A stretch of 21,065 nt of DNA, taken from contig FN649741.1 in NCBI GenBank assembly GCA_000310025.1, positions 4,188,502-4,209,566 of the forward strand, given 5' to 3'. The notes beneath the pieces are model-generated. The model was not told where the DNA came from. It did not search any database and saw only the letters and a program-made list of their open reading frames with translations. Source of the DNA: Ectocarpus siliculosus. Taxonomy: Eukaryota > Sar > Phaeophyceae > Ectocarpales > Ectocarpaceae. A program made the translations under genes and the position numbers. Below, in pieces: positions 1 through 9,119 of the stretch (its first letter is position 1; the number at the start of each line of letters is the position of its first letter).

Positions 1-560
1 GGTTTCAAAAAAGCGTTCCATTGCACCCCCTTTTTTTTCGTTCGAAAAAAAACCACAACCCCCAAACTTGTTCCCGGAGGTTGTTGTTTGTTTTACCCGG
101 TTTAACGCCGTTTTTTTCGCCCCCAGGGTTCCCCCCCAACCCCAGCGCCCAATTTTATTCCCCCGCCAACCAAAAACCAAAAGATTGTTGTTTCCCAACC
201 ATTTCCCAACGACCCCCCCCGAGAACCACCACCAAAAAGAACCCCTTTTCCCAAAAAAGAAAAGAGCCACCACCAACCCCCCTTGGACCATTTGAAAAAA
301 AGACTTTTTTCCGGGTTCCCACCCGTTGGGCCCGGGGGCCCCCTTAACTTCGTTGGGCGGGTTGGACCCCATTCGGCCCGGGGGGGCCCCGCGTTGGCCT
401 TCGTTGACTTCGCGGTTTTCCCCGAGTTCCCCTTGGGGAAGGTGAAGCCCCCTTTCCCCCCCCCCCGGGGGGGGGTTTTCCGCCAGGGGGGGGGGGGGGG
501 GGGGGCGGGAGGAAGGTGGTGGCAGCAAAAACAAGACGAGTGAGGGGAAATCGTCGCTCC
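1..560. other. Low-quality contig-end sequence
   Basis: The first ~560 bases are dominated by long single-base runs, including more than 20 G in a row near 486-505, and by doubled bases next to each other. This texture is absent from the rest of the window and resembles the decayed end of a sequencing read, not natural DNA. A blurred ribosomal P0 exon is still readable on the minus strand (294-458). Open frames on either strand here, such as 21-347 or 283-543 on the plus strand, should not be taken as genes. Confidence 0.75.
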
Positions 561-1504
561 GGGGAACGCAAGTCGTTTTGAAGGGCAAGAGAACAACGGA
601 ACAGCAATCGGAATGTCGACTGGCCGGGGGAGTTTGGGGTTTGCGTCCTGTACAACAGTGTTGTGCATGTTCGAAGACAACCACCAGGTGCCACGACGTA
701 AAAGGAAAAAAAAAAATTGGACGCACCAGCTCCAGGGGGTGGCCCGGGTTGTCCTTGAGGAAGACGCTGATGATCTTGCGGATCATCGTGTTCTTGCCCA
801 TGAGCACCGTGGCAGAGCCGCGAAGCGCATAGCGGATCTTGGCCATCTGGTTAGACCCCACGTTATCGGCCTGGAAGAGGAAAAAGGGACCGACGAAAGA
901 GTCACGGTAGACGGGTTGAAACGAGGGCCGGCGAGCGGCAGCGGTCGCATGGCGAGGTGATACAGGGCCACCGGCGTGAATCCAACCGGCGCCACGGCGT
1001 ACCCACGTGTTCTCCTCGTCGCGGTCACGATTCCCCCGCGTGCACCCAGTCAGGTCCTGTCGGCGCCCTCGACCCAGGCAGCTGTGTGCTCGCCTAAGCG
1101 TACCGATCTCGGCAGCACTGCACGGCTCCGAGATACACAATAGTCACATAGCTGCGGCATCTATTTTGTGCTGTTGCGCATCCACGAGCCGTACAGCAGT
1201 GCTATTGAGATCGGTACGCTTCGACAAGCACACGGCTGCCAACAGGCACTGCTGCGCAGTTCGGCAGCTGCCTGGTTCGAGGGCGCCCACAGGACTGGGT
1301 GCACCCGCCATCGTGTGTACTGCTGCTGGTCCCAAGTAAACATGCGAACGGGACGGGGCACACGGCTATCTATCTACTGCTACTGCTGTACGTGTATGCA
1401 AAGACGACGGGACGCACCTGCACCAAGAAGATCTTGGTGTGGTTCTCGAGGAGGTCCTTCAGGCGCTCGAAGTACCATGTCTTGCGTTCCGGGGAGAGCG
1501 GCAT
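294..1504 (-). CDS. RPLP0: 60S acidic ribosomal protein P0, 3' part corrupted/partial
   Basis: P0 is the base of the ribosomal stalk: it binds the GTPase-associated centre of 28S rRNA and carries P1/P2 dimers in the cytosol. Exon 1 is 1504-1418 (29 codons, starts [15 protein letters not shown]) and exon 2 is 870-727 (48 codons). Exon 2 carries the family signatures [18 protein letters not shown] and [11 protein letters not shown]. Both junctions are GT-AG and in phase 0. A third exon is readable at about 458-294 but is full of substitutions: GKGGFTF stands where P0 has GNVGF.F, and PPGPTGGNP and a following SLFF match the PPGPTG...TSFF segment of P0. The frame survives, so the errors look like base miscalls. 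The 3' end runs into unreadable sequence. Intron 1 (871-1417) holds a hairpin repeat. The start is the only Met before the conserved N-terminus, and a CAG just before it may be a splice acceptor for a 5'-UTR intron. Identity is secure; exon 3 boundaries are not. Confidence 0.9.
1096..1221. repeat. Imperfect inverted repeat (hairpin element) in P0 intron 1
   Basis: The left arm 1096-1128 and right arm 1186-1221 are inverted copies. The outer 15 bases (AAGCGTACCGATCTC) match exactly, then GCACTG and ACGGCTC match with a three-base gap and a few changes. Inside the loop, ACACAATAG and CTATTTTGTG extend the pairing loosely. The size and fold fit a small MITE-like insertion; no target-site duplication was found. 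Confidence 0.65.
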
Positions 1505-2640
1505 CTGGACATCGAAAACGAGACACGCGCACAGCCAACGGAGATGGTGGATTGAGGTTAAGCTTAAGGTGGCACCGCACGCGAGAACCATGCTACACAA
1601 CGGTTGTCTTTACACTGCTGCTGTGTACGTAACCGTTACAGCAGTACGAGCCCAGCAGACAAAATTCGCGACCAATACGACCCTGACAAGGGGGCGAGTG
1701 GCCCTGCTCGTCAATCACAGTTACACACCCACGACACAACAATTTGATGATACACAAACACACAGAACAAGAGCGGGGTAGAGGGCAGGTATGGTGTGCA
1801 GGTGGCTACATCAGTCGATGGGAAACGGGTACCATGTGCAGCAGCAGTGGACCTGGCAAAAGCCAACAGAGGGCTTGTACAAAGTATCGCCGTAAATATG
1901 TAATGAGTAGAACCCAAAGGACCGGGGGGTTGACGGAGAACCTGGTACTTGTCCCAAGTCTGGGACTGAAGAAAAACAACATCATACACTTCGTCCAACG
2001 TTGGCGGGAGCAGCAAAAAAAACCAAGCGATTGACTCTGGATGCCGGTGTGCACCCAAAGGCAGGACGGCGGTTTGTTGTTGTGTGTTGGGTGGTTCAAA
2101 AATCGTGCTCGGTGTCAACAGCGTATAGACCTCGCAGAGAGGCATACACCGCCCAATGACAAAAGGGCAAGCCCAGAGAACTGTTGAGACAAGCCCAGTG
2201 ACGCACTTACTCACTGCGCCTTGCCCAGTCACACACACGGCCTGGCTCTGTGTGGGTTGTAGCGGAGTTCGTGGCTGAGAAGGGCTCTACCAGCAATCAT
2301 CAGATTCTTACGGACACGAAAAAAGTAGCTCAAAGAACACCTCGCCAAAACGCATTCCAGCAACTAAGGGGCTCACCTTGAACGACGAGGTTGAGGTGGC
2401 AGAATGGGCTCCTGTCCCAAACTATTTTTAACCACACTCAGCACTTTTTGGACCGGATGAGCAACACGGCGCACGGCGCTCCAGAGGCGCACACTCGATG
2501 CCATTCATTCCACGGAGCTCCTCCCCCCCACCAGTACAGTTTTGGTTTTCGCGGAGCTCCTCTGGTTGCGCCGCATGTTGGTTCCGCATCCCACATCCCA
2601 CATCCCACGCGACGCCAACGCCAGCGTGCATGTTTGCGGA
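1505..2640. other. Divergent intergenic region between P0 and TatD genes
   Basis: This 1.1-kb stretch lies between two start codons pointing away from each other, so it should contain both promoters and both 5' UTRs. I see no secure TATA box or protein-coding exon. It contains a small hairpin around 1613-1650 (CTGCTG..GTAAC C GTTAC AGCAG). A 175-codon minus-strand open frame at 1711-2238 shows no recognisable family and was not called. Confidence 0.6.
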
Positions 2641-5600
2641 ATGCTCAGCGCTGCCTTTGTCCTAGCCCTGTCAAGCTCCTTCGGTTCCAGGGTAGCTGCT
2701 TTCTCCGGGGCATCGTCCCAATTCCGATCGGCGGCCGTCCGCAACACCAGCAGACGAACATCCACAACAGGGAAGGTAGCACCAACAGCAGCAGCACCAG
2801 CAGCAGCAGCCGCACGGACCGTCATGTCGTTGCCAGCAGCGGCATTCATCGATATCGGGGCGAACCTTCTGGACGATGTCTTCCAGGGGAGGTACCACGG
2901 CGGCTCACAGAAGCACGAGCCTGACCTCGACGCGGTGCTGGAGAGAGCGAGCGCTGCAGGGGTGGAAAAGGTGCGGCGTTGGTGTGTTGTACGTCCTTAG
3001 ACTATGCTTTGAGGCTGTTCGCGAACCCCTTCTTTGACCTTTGACAGATGTACATGCGGTCGCGTACTCCAAGCTTGGCCCAAATACTGAACATGCCAGC
3101 TATTTCGGGTACCACTTCCCTCGATCACGAGAGAGACAAAAATTGTTGTCGTTTCTTGCACAACGGTTAGCACGACCGTGTTTGAGGGTCCTCTGGAGCT
3201 CTTTTTTTTTTTTTGTCTTCAGGTTGTATATTAACGAAGAGCCGAAAATCAAAATCCAAATGGGCACAATCAAAATCAAAATGCGTTATCGTGGAAAACT
3301 GAAAAAAGAGGGTCGTGTATGTTAACGAGGATAGGAGACAGATGAGGCAAAATATCAAAAAGACCTGGCGCCAGGGGAAGAGCCAGCAGCGCAGCGGTGA
3401 TTTTTCTAGGGTGCGTTTTACGCTCTTCTGTTCACGTGTTAATTTAGCCGATATCTCGCCAAATACTGAACGAGTTGCCTCAAGAACGGTATCCGGAAGG
3501 AGCTGGAAACATGGGCTGTTGGGCAATGCCAAGGTTTGGCGCCGTGAGGTGCCGAATGCGCCGGAAAAAAAAGGTTGTGTTGAAGCAAAAATGCCAACGG
3601 TTGCGAGCGGTCACTTCAAGTTGGGTGTTTTGGGCCGCCACGGGTTGTGATATCCACCGATAACTTTCCGAAGAAGGAAGCCACAGCAACAGCAACGCCA
3701 CGCGGCAGGAGGTACGTATCTGCTCCATCTTTCAAGCCCAAGGTCTACTACCGTGGGGTATCGTGCGTGTAGGGAAAATTTTTTTGGTTGACTCTAAAAA
3801 ATCCACGTCAGAGAGCGGCTAGTTCAAGTTCGCGCCGAATGTCTGCTCACAGTTTTGTTTTTCAGCGATAACTCTTCGAAGGAGGAAGCAACGGCGGAGA
3901 TAGCTTTACCCACCATCTGTCTCGTACAAGGTTAGATGCCTTGGGTTATCGTGAGTGTGGAGAAAAAAGGTTGAAACTACCCTCTCCCGCACGGAACAGC
4001 CCGAAAAAGCCGCGCAGCCCTGTTCTGATCGTCAGTCCGTTCATCGCTTGTCACGATCGGCATTTTCTCCTCGAGCACCCAACGAGCCGGCCCGTTTTAT
4101 GGCTTGCCGGCGAGCAGAGTCTTCTGGCTACAAATAATGGCCATGGTCTCGGTGGTAGGGTGCCGATAGCCCCTCTATGAGCAGTGTGCAGCAGGTTGTG
4201 TCGTACACTTGCTTTGCAGCGGCCTCGCGGCAGGTGCTCCAAGCCTTCGAAGTCTTGAACTCCTTGCCTCTTTGATTTTGATTTTGATAAAAAAAGTCCC
4301 CTGGGGACTTCTTCCCAGACAGAGGAACTTCCATAAAATCAAAGGGCGTCGTCAGGAGGTAGCAGATATTCGACCAATCAGATCTCGATTTTGATTTTGA
4401 TTTTCGGCACTTCGTTAATATACGGCCTCACTGCAAATCAGCGCTCACAGCACTAGTGCCGTTTACTCCAACCCGTGGTCACACAGAAGAGCTCCTCTCT
4501 ACTCTCCCCTCCTGCGGTACTTTGCCTTTGATTCTTAATGCGAAAAGAGTTCAGCCCTCTCTTCCCTCTGTGTACACACAAACTAGCGCTATCCACTAGG
4601 CCAGGAGCGGAAGCGAGAGAAAAACTCACTTTGCAAGAAAGCTCGCTTGCGCCGGGATTCGAACCCCTGAACCGACCTCTACAAGGTTTCGAGGATACCA
4701 ACTAGACCACCGGGGCGACCGGTTATGCAGGATCTCTATATGTGTAGGATCTCTGGATGCGGCCACTAAATGTGCGCATGTTTTCTTGATGTCCTCCGTT
4801 GCCCGAGTCCCGAGTCATCTTTGTTTTTATGGGAGGAAGTTCTACAGCGTACAACAGCCGTAGAGCTTCATGATCGAGTTGGGCCCCCTGTTCTTTGGAG
4901 TTGGCACAGATGTAGTGCGGAGTTTTTGGAAATGCTATGCTGTGGTCTGGGGCGAGTGCCGCCCCCCTTTGGTCTGAAGCCTTGAGACTTGCGCATGTAG
5001 CTTCAGCAGAGTCCACAAGAAGAGCGAGTGTGCCAGTCCGTTGTTGTGTGGAGAAGTATGCACAGGAAGAACTCCAGGACAGCACCGGTAAGAGTAGTTG
5101 AAAACCTGGTTGTTAGAGAGATGTGGCATCCCAGGAAACCCTGACCAAGCCTGTCCCGCGGTTTACACCACAATAGACGTACAAGGGCCACATTTAGCGA
5201 AGCTGCCGGATGGTCACGTATACACACGAATGAACCAATCACGAGAGAGTGTGAGATTTGGCCAGAAGAGGTTCTACATGTAGGTTCTATTCTGCGGGTG
5301 AAAGCCGATCAGATCAAACCCCAGTTGCTGCAAAAGGCATTCTGTCCAAACGTACATGTGACGCGGGCATATAGCCTCAGGCCACAGCTGTACTCTCGAG
5401 AGGTGCACGCAAGTTTCCTCACACAAGACAACCGCATCTCTCTTTGCAGCCAGCTATGCAGACATGTAGTCAACCACGCTTACCGGTGTTGTCTTGGGCT
5501 GGGCTGTGTCGTCACACAATAAAAAACTCTTCGGGGACGGCGTAGTCGCTCTTGTGGACTCTGCTGGAGGTATTAATGTCGATCTTAATCTTCGTTCGAC

Positions 5601-6360
5601 CAAAGGCGGGCGTGTACCTATCATGCAAGGTTCCCGATTACCACAAAACGTTCCGCGGAACTCCCGGAGAAAAAGGGGGATGCGAGTGGACGTTGGTTTT
5701 TGTTTCTATCTGCAGAGCTTCCTATAACACATGCAAGTGCTGCTCCGACGTACTGCTAGTCCGACGCCCCCCTCCCCCCCCTCCGGGGAGATTCATCGTA
5801 CTTCTAGTGTACATTGCGCGTATTTCCGTTGGATCGATGAGGTGCCCAGTCTCTCCCTCGAATCACCCCTAACTCGCGCCTCTCTGCCGCACGACGGACG
5901 AACACCACCGGAGCAGATGATCGTGACCGCTGGTACCCTCGAGGAGAGTCGGGAAGCGCTGGCGCTCGCCAAGTCGTACCCCAACCTCTACAGCACCGTG
6001 GGTGTGCACCCCACGCGGTGCTCGGAGTTTTTCGGCGGCGACGGCGGAGGCGATGGCCCCGAGGCACACGTGGCGGCTCTGGCAGCCATACTGGAGGAAG
6101 GCAAGGCAGCCGGCAAGGTGCGAGTTACCCCACGCAGCAGCTGTCGCCTTGCGAAGCCTTCTTTCTGCTGTGCTCATGTCTGTGTGCTCGTTCGATGCAC
6201 GCGTGGACAATATTGCCTGAGCCACGAAATTTTGCGTGTGTTGCTTATCATGTCGCGGTACGTGGAGGATAGCGGGACCTGGGCGCCTTCAAAAACGGGT
6301 ATTTGGAGATGGACAACCTGTTGTACGGCAGGCAAAGTTGACTCCAGGATCTTGTAACAT

Positions 6361-6410
<50 letters not shown>

Positions 6411-9119
6411 CGTGGTGCCCTGCGGGGGGGGACGTCGCCCTAGCGCCCTACCATCAACCCACGTAACCCCCAGGGTCCCCGCAGATCAGTATCGATCGGT
6501 CCTAAGGTTTTCGTTGTTTTTGCGCTTCTGCATCCAGGTGGTGGCGGTCGGTGAATGCGGCTTGGACTACGACCGTCTGCACTTCTGCGGCAAAGAAGAC
6601 CAGGTGGGATGGTCTTGGCTGTCCCGTTTTTCTGGAGGCAGTGGGGTATGCAAGCGCGTAATACGAATGTTGGCTTCTTGGCGCGAAGACCCCTTTGAGC
6701 ACTACCCTGGGCACGTTCATGAGCTTGAGCTTTGGGGCGACGGTTGATTTGTGCTGTACTTTCTCCGTGGTGTCTTGTCGTTTTTGTTGAGATGTTCCCC
6801 TCCCCGTTACCACCTCCCCCCTGAAATCGCCACCGTAGGGCAGCATCCTTCTGACGTCTACTCTGGGATCGACTGCTGAACACTGCCACTTGGGGGGCCT
6901 ATCTCATCTCGCACTCACCTGTCGCGCTGCATATTCATTTCCCTCCGTGAACCTGCCCATGTACCTACCTCTATGACAGGCGAAGGGGTTCGAGCTGCAG
7001 TTCGAGCTGGCGGAGCGGAGCGGGCTGCCGGTCTTCTTCCACTCGAGGGCCTGCAGGGAGGACTTCGCCGGGCTCGTGAGGCGGAATCGGGATCGGGTAT
7101 CGGGCGGGGTGGTGCATAGCTTCACGGGCACCAGGGAAGAGGCGGAGGAGCTCGTATCAATGGGTGCGTGTTGTTTTTGTTACTATCATCATTTTTTTTA
7201 CCCACTCGTGTACTACAGTATCGCGCACAAGAAAGGTCTACAGTCCTTTGCCGTTGTTTTTTCTCAGGGGGATTTCCAAGGTGACCAGCCCAGCACTCGT
7301 AGCAGCAGCGGTACACGTGCGCGCACACGTCAGTCGTACTATCTAGCTAGTGACTTTTGTGGAACAACACCGTTGGCGCCTGCACGTTCTGATCATGGCT
7401 GTAAACTGCACGGTCTGCAGCACAGGCACTGGAAGTGTGCAACCAGTCTTCTCGGCACTCTGTATACTCAGCCGTGAGTTGATTTCCCGATGATGCCTGG
7501 TTCCCCTGAGGCTTGATGGAAATGGTTGGGACCCGTTTCGAGAACCCCCCTCCCGCCCCCCTTTCCGTCTCATCCTCGCAGGCTTGTACATCGGCATCAA
7601 CGGGTGCTCACTCAAAACGGAGGAAAACCTGGAGGTATGATGCGTACGAAACCCGATGAGTGCCGTGTGCCGTGCGGGGATGGATAGGGGAGAGTGCGAG
7701 AAGCGATTGCAATATATAGTAGAACAGTAATACGATTGAAAATGCTTCGCGCCGGCGCCGTCCAATGTGATTGTCCGTTCGCACGTGAGCCGTACACGGG
7801 TGGTATTTACCCGAAGGGATGCTCTGATTTTCCGTACCTGGTACATGTACTATTCCCGGACCTTGTGGAGGCGTCGGTCGATCGTTCCTTCATGTATTTG
7901 TGTGTGCAATGTGTGTGTGATTTGAAGTGAGACGGAATGTATATGTATGTGTGTGTTTCCTCTCACATCACCCTTGAGCCATTTGTTCGTTCGATACCGG
8001 TCCCTGTTCTTGGTGTCGTGTGCCTGCTGGTGATGACAACATTGCTAGGTGCCAAACAACAGCACCACCGACAAAGTCAACACTTAACAGCATTGTCATG
8101 AAACGACGATAACAATATCACCAACAACCAACAACACCAATAACCAACAACACCATCATCCACAGCAACAGTATTAGCAACAACAACAGCAACAACAACA
8201 ACAACAACCCTTCAGGTGGTGCGCTCGATCCCAGGGGACAAGTTGATGCTGGAAACCGACGCCCCCTGGTGCGAGATCCGCCCGTCGCACGCGGGATCCA
8301 AAACGATCAAGACGACCATCCCGTGCCGCAAGAAGGAAAAGTTCGAGGCCGGGTTTTGCGTCAAGGGTCGCCAGGAGCCTTGCCACATTGTCCAGGTGGG
8401 AGCCTGCGTGTCTGTCAGCACAGCCCGTCGTTTGTGCGGGGACGTACGCACACGTGTGAAGGGGAATTATTTGGCGCCGATCTTTTCTGTGGTTGGAGGT
8501 GGTGGCGGTGGTGGTGGTGGTGGTAGTGGTAGTCGTCGGTGGGTACGTTTTTCACGGGAAGCTGACTCCTGATTGGTCGATCCTTCTCGCGGATTGTGCA
8601 CATGTGACCAAGGTGGCGCGCACACGCTCGCGTTATTATAGTGTCTTTTTTAGTGTATTTTTTTTGTTAGCGTCGGCCGCGCTTACCGGCTGACCATTGA
8701 ACTAAAGGCCAGGCTTAGGCTTAGTCCTAGCGAGAAAATCAAATGCGAGCACACGTCTTAGTCAGCGAGTCCCCTCGACAGAGGCGCTGGGGGGGAGATT
8801 GGACGACAGGGTCCAATTCCGCATTCAGCGTATGTGCAGCTGGAAAACCATGAGTGTATTGTGATGTGCTGCTGTCAGCGGCACATCAACCCCATGTTCG
8901 ACTTGGATGTGTACTCCGGCAACCGGAAGTGCCACAAGTACCGGGAGGCTCTAGATGTTATTCCTCCGTCAAAGTTGTAAACATCCAATCCAACATTCCC
9001 AAAACCCCATCCTGCAGGTGTTGGAGGTCGTGGCAGCCGCTAGAGGTGAAGAGCCGGGCGAGCTTGCCGCGCAGGCTCTGGAAAACACAAAGCGTCTCTT
9101 CTTCCCGAGCGAAGTGTAA
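2641..9119 (+). CDS. TatD-family metal-dependent deoxyribonuclease (TATDN1-like), seven exons
   Basis: Exons: 2641-2970, 5917-6117, 6538-6603, 6980-7163, 7582-7634, 8216-8395, 9018-9119. All junctions are GT-AG and the phases join to give 371 residues, close to TATDN1 (~300) plus a leader. TatD enzymes are TIM-barrel metal-dependent 3'-5' exonucleases acting in DNA repair or DNA breakdown. Visible motifs are FIDIGANL (69-76), [10 protein letters not shown] in exon 2, the metal ligand Glu in GECGLDYDR (E183), VFFHSR (H220), VVHSF (H245), [11 protein letters not shown] (263-273), ETDAPW (D293), and the eukaryotic TATDN1-type tail [20 protein letters not shown]. Residues 1-20 look like a signal peptide, with VAAF-SG at the junction, then a Ser/Arg/Ala-rich stretch partly encoded by a CAG/GCA repeat. 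This suggests plastid targeting, and Met62 (2824) could start a cytosolic form. An upstream in-frame Met at 2542 would hide the leader, so 2641 was preferred. The weakest junction is the exon 2 acceptor, which follows a poor pyrimidine tract. Confidence 0.93.
3226..4423. mobile_element. Putative non-autonomous DNA transposon with 31-base terminal inverted repeats
   Basis: The segment 3226-3256 and the reverse complement of 4393-4423 agree at 30 of 31 positions. Both begin GTATATTAACGAAG and end in GCCGAAAATCAAAATC. They enclose 1,198 bases inside the first TatD intron. Just inside each end are further AAAATC/GATTTT hexamer repeats (3270-3281, 4274-4290). No transposase motif is visible in either strand, so it would be a MITE-like or deleted element. 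The bases outside the repeats (AGGTT on the left, GGCCT on the right) show no clear target-site duplication, so the exact ends remain open. Confidence 0.65.
3658..3975. repeat. Two diverged direct repeats, ~208-base period
   Basis: CGATAACTTTCCGAAGAAGG at 3658 recurs as CGATAACTCTTCGAAGGAGG at 3866. A downstream block at about 3742-3778 (CCAAGG...GGGGTATCGTGCGTG) recurs at about 3927-3965 (CAAGG...GGGTTATCGTGAGTG). Both copies lie inside the inverted-repeat element, so they are probably an old internal duplication of it. Confidence 0.55.
4593..4719 (-). pseudogene. Degenerate tRNA-like sequence (tRNA-derived SINE or tRNA pseudogene)
   Basis: On the minus strand there is a good RNA polymerase III A box, TGGTCTAGTTGG (4709-4698), and a perfect B box, GGTTCGAATCC (4665-4655), spaced as in a tRNA. 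The fold is broken: the D arm lacks its 3' half, the anticodon stem CCTC/GAGG has an oversized loop with no T at position 33, and the two acceptor halves (GCCCCGG and CGCAAGC) do not pair. A second A-box-like TGGCCTAGTGG (4603-4593) follows without its own B box. This fits a tRNA-derived repeat better than a working tRNA gene. Confidence 0.55.
4720..5916. other. Remainder of TatD intron 1, nothing recognised
   Basis: Apart from a short direct repeat AGGATCTCT (4729 and 4746) and a C-rich tract before 5790, I see no gene, RNA or repeat in this part of the 2,946-base intron. The open frame 5731-6357 only includes exon 2 by running through its splice sites. Confidence 0.5.
6362..6405. repeat. 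(AG)n microsatellite in TatD intron 2
   Basis: About 21 uninterrupted AG units lie between exons 2 and 3 of the TatD gene. Confidence 0.95.
8098..8212. repeat. CAA/CAACAC-rich tract ending at the exon 6 acceptor
   Basis: A purine/C-rich run of CAA, CAAC and CAG units fills the end of TatD intron 5 and runs right up to the acceptor CCCTTCAG (8208-8215). The usual pyrimidine tract is therefore almost absent, yet the coding sequence that follows is clearly genuine. Confidence 0.85.
8488..8540. repeat. GGT/GGC triplet repeat in TatD intron 6
   Basis: About 12 GGT-type triplets, partly interrupted (GGC, AGT), lie 90 bases after exon 6. They are intronic because exon 6 joins exon 7 directly at the protein level. 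Confidence 0.85.
8762..8980 (+). other. Orphan open segment in TatD intron 6, possible cassette or relic exon
   Basis: A frame stays open from 8762 to a TAA at 8978-8980. Its core 8879-8956 is preceded by CTGCTGTCAG, a good acceptor, and could end before a GT at 8957. This gives 78 bases in phase 0, so it could be spliced between exons 6 and 7 without a frameshift. It reads [20 protein letters not shown] and then YREALD, with coding-like codon use. Reading through instead gives an alternative C-terminus ending PPSKL. The canonical TatD protein does not need it. PMF...VYSG loosely resembles the PMF..IY.G segment near the N-terminus of TATDN1 proteins, but this may be chance. Confidence 0.4.

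Noticed and set aside
283-543. Plus-strand Gly/Pro-rich protein at the window start
   Set aside because: Made of stretched single-base runs in poor-quality sequence, and lies opposite the readable P0 exon.
1711-2238. 175-codon minus-strand open frame between P0 and TatD
   Set aside because: No recognisable domain, low third-position G/C bias compared with real exons, and no splice-supported extension; likely chance within the shared promoter region.
3315-3650. 111-codon frame inside the inverted-repeat element as a transposase
   Set aside because: No DDE/DDD spacing, zinc-binding or HTH motif visible, and too short; not supported.
4655-4719. Functional tRNA gene on the minus strand
   Set aside because: Acceptor halves do not pair, the D arm is truncated and no 7-base anticodon loop with T33 can be drawn.
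5731-6357. 208-codon plus-strand open frame taken as one gene
   Set aside because: Only the middle (5917-6117) matches TatD; the rest is intron read through the splice sites.
8040-8215. CRISPR or regular spaced array suggested by repeated CAACA units
   Set aside because: Units are 3-7 bases with no spacers; it is a simple CAA-rich intronic tract in a eukaryotic gene.
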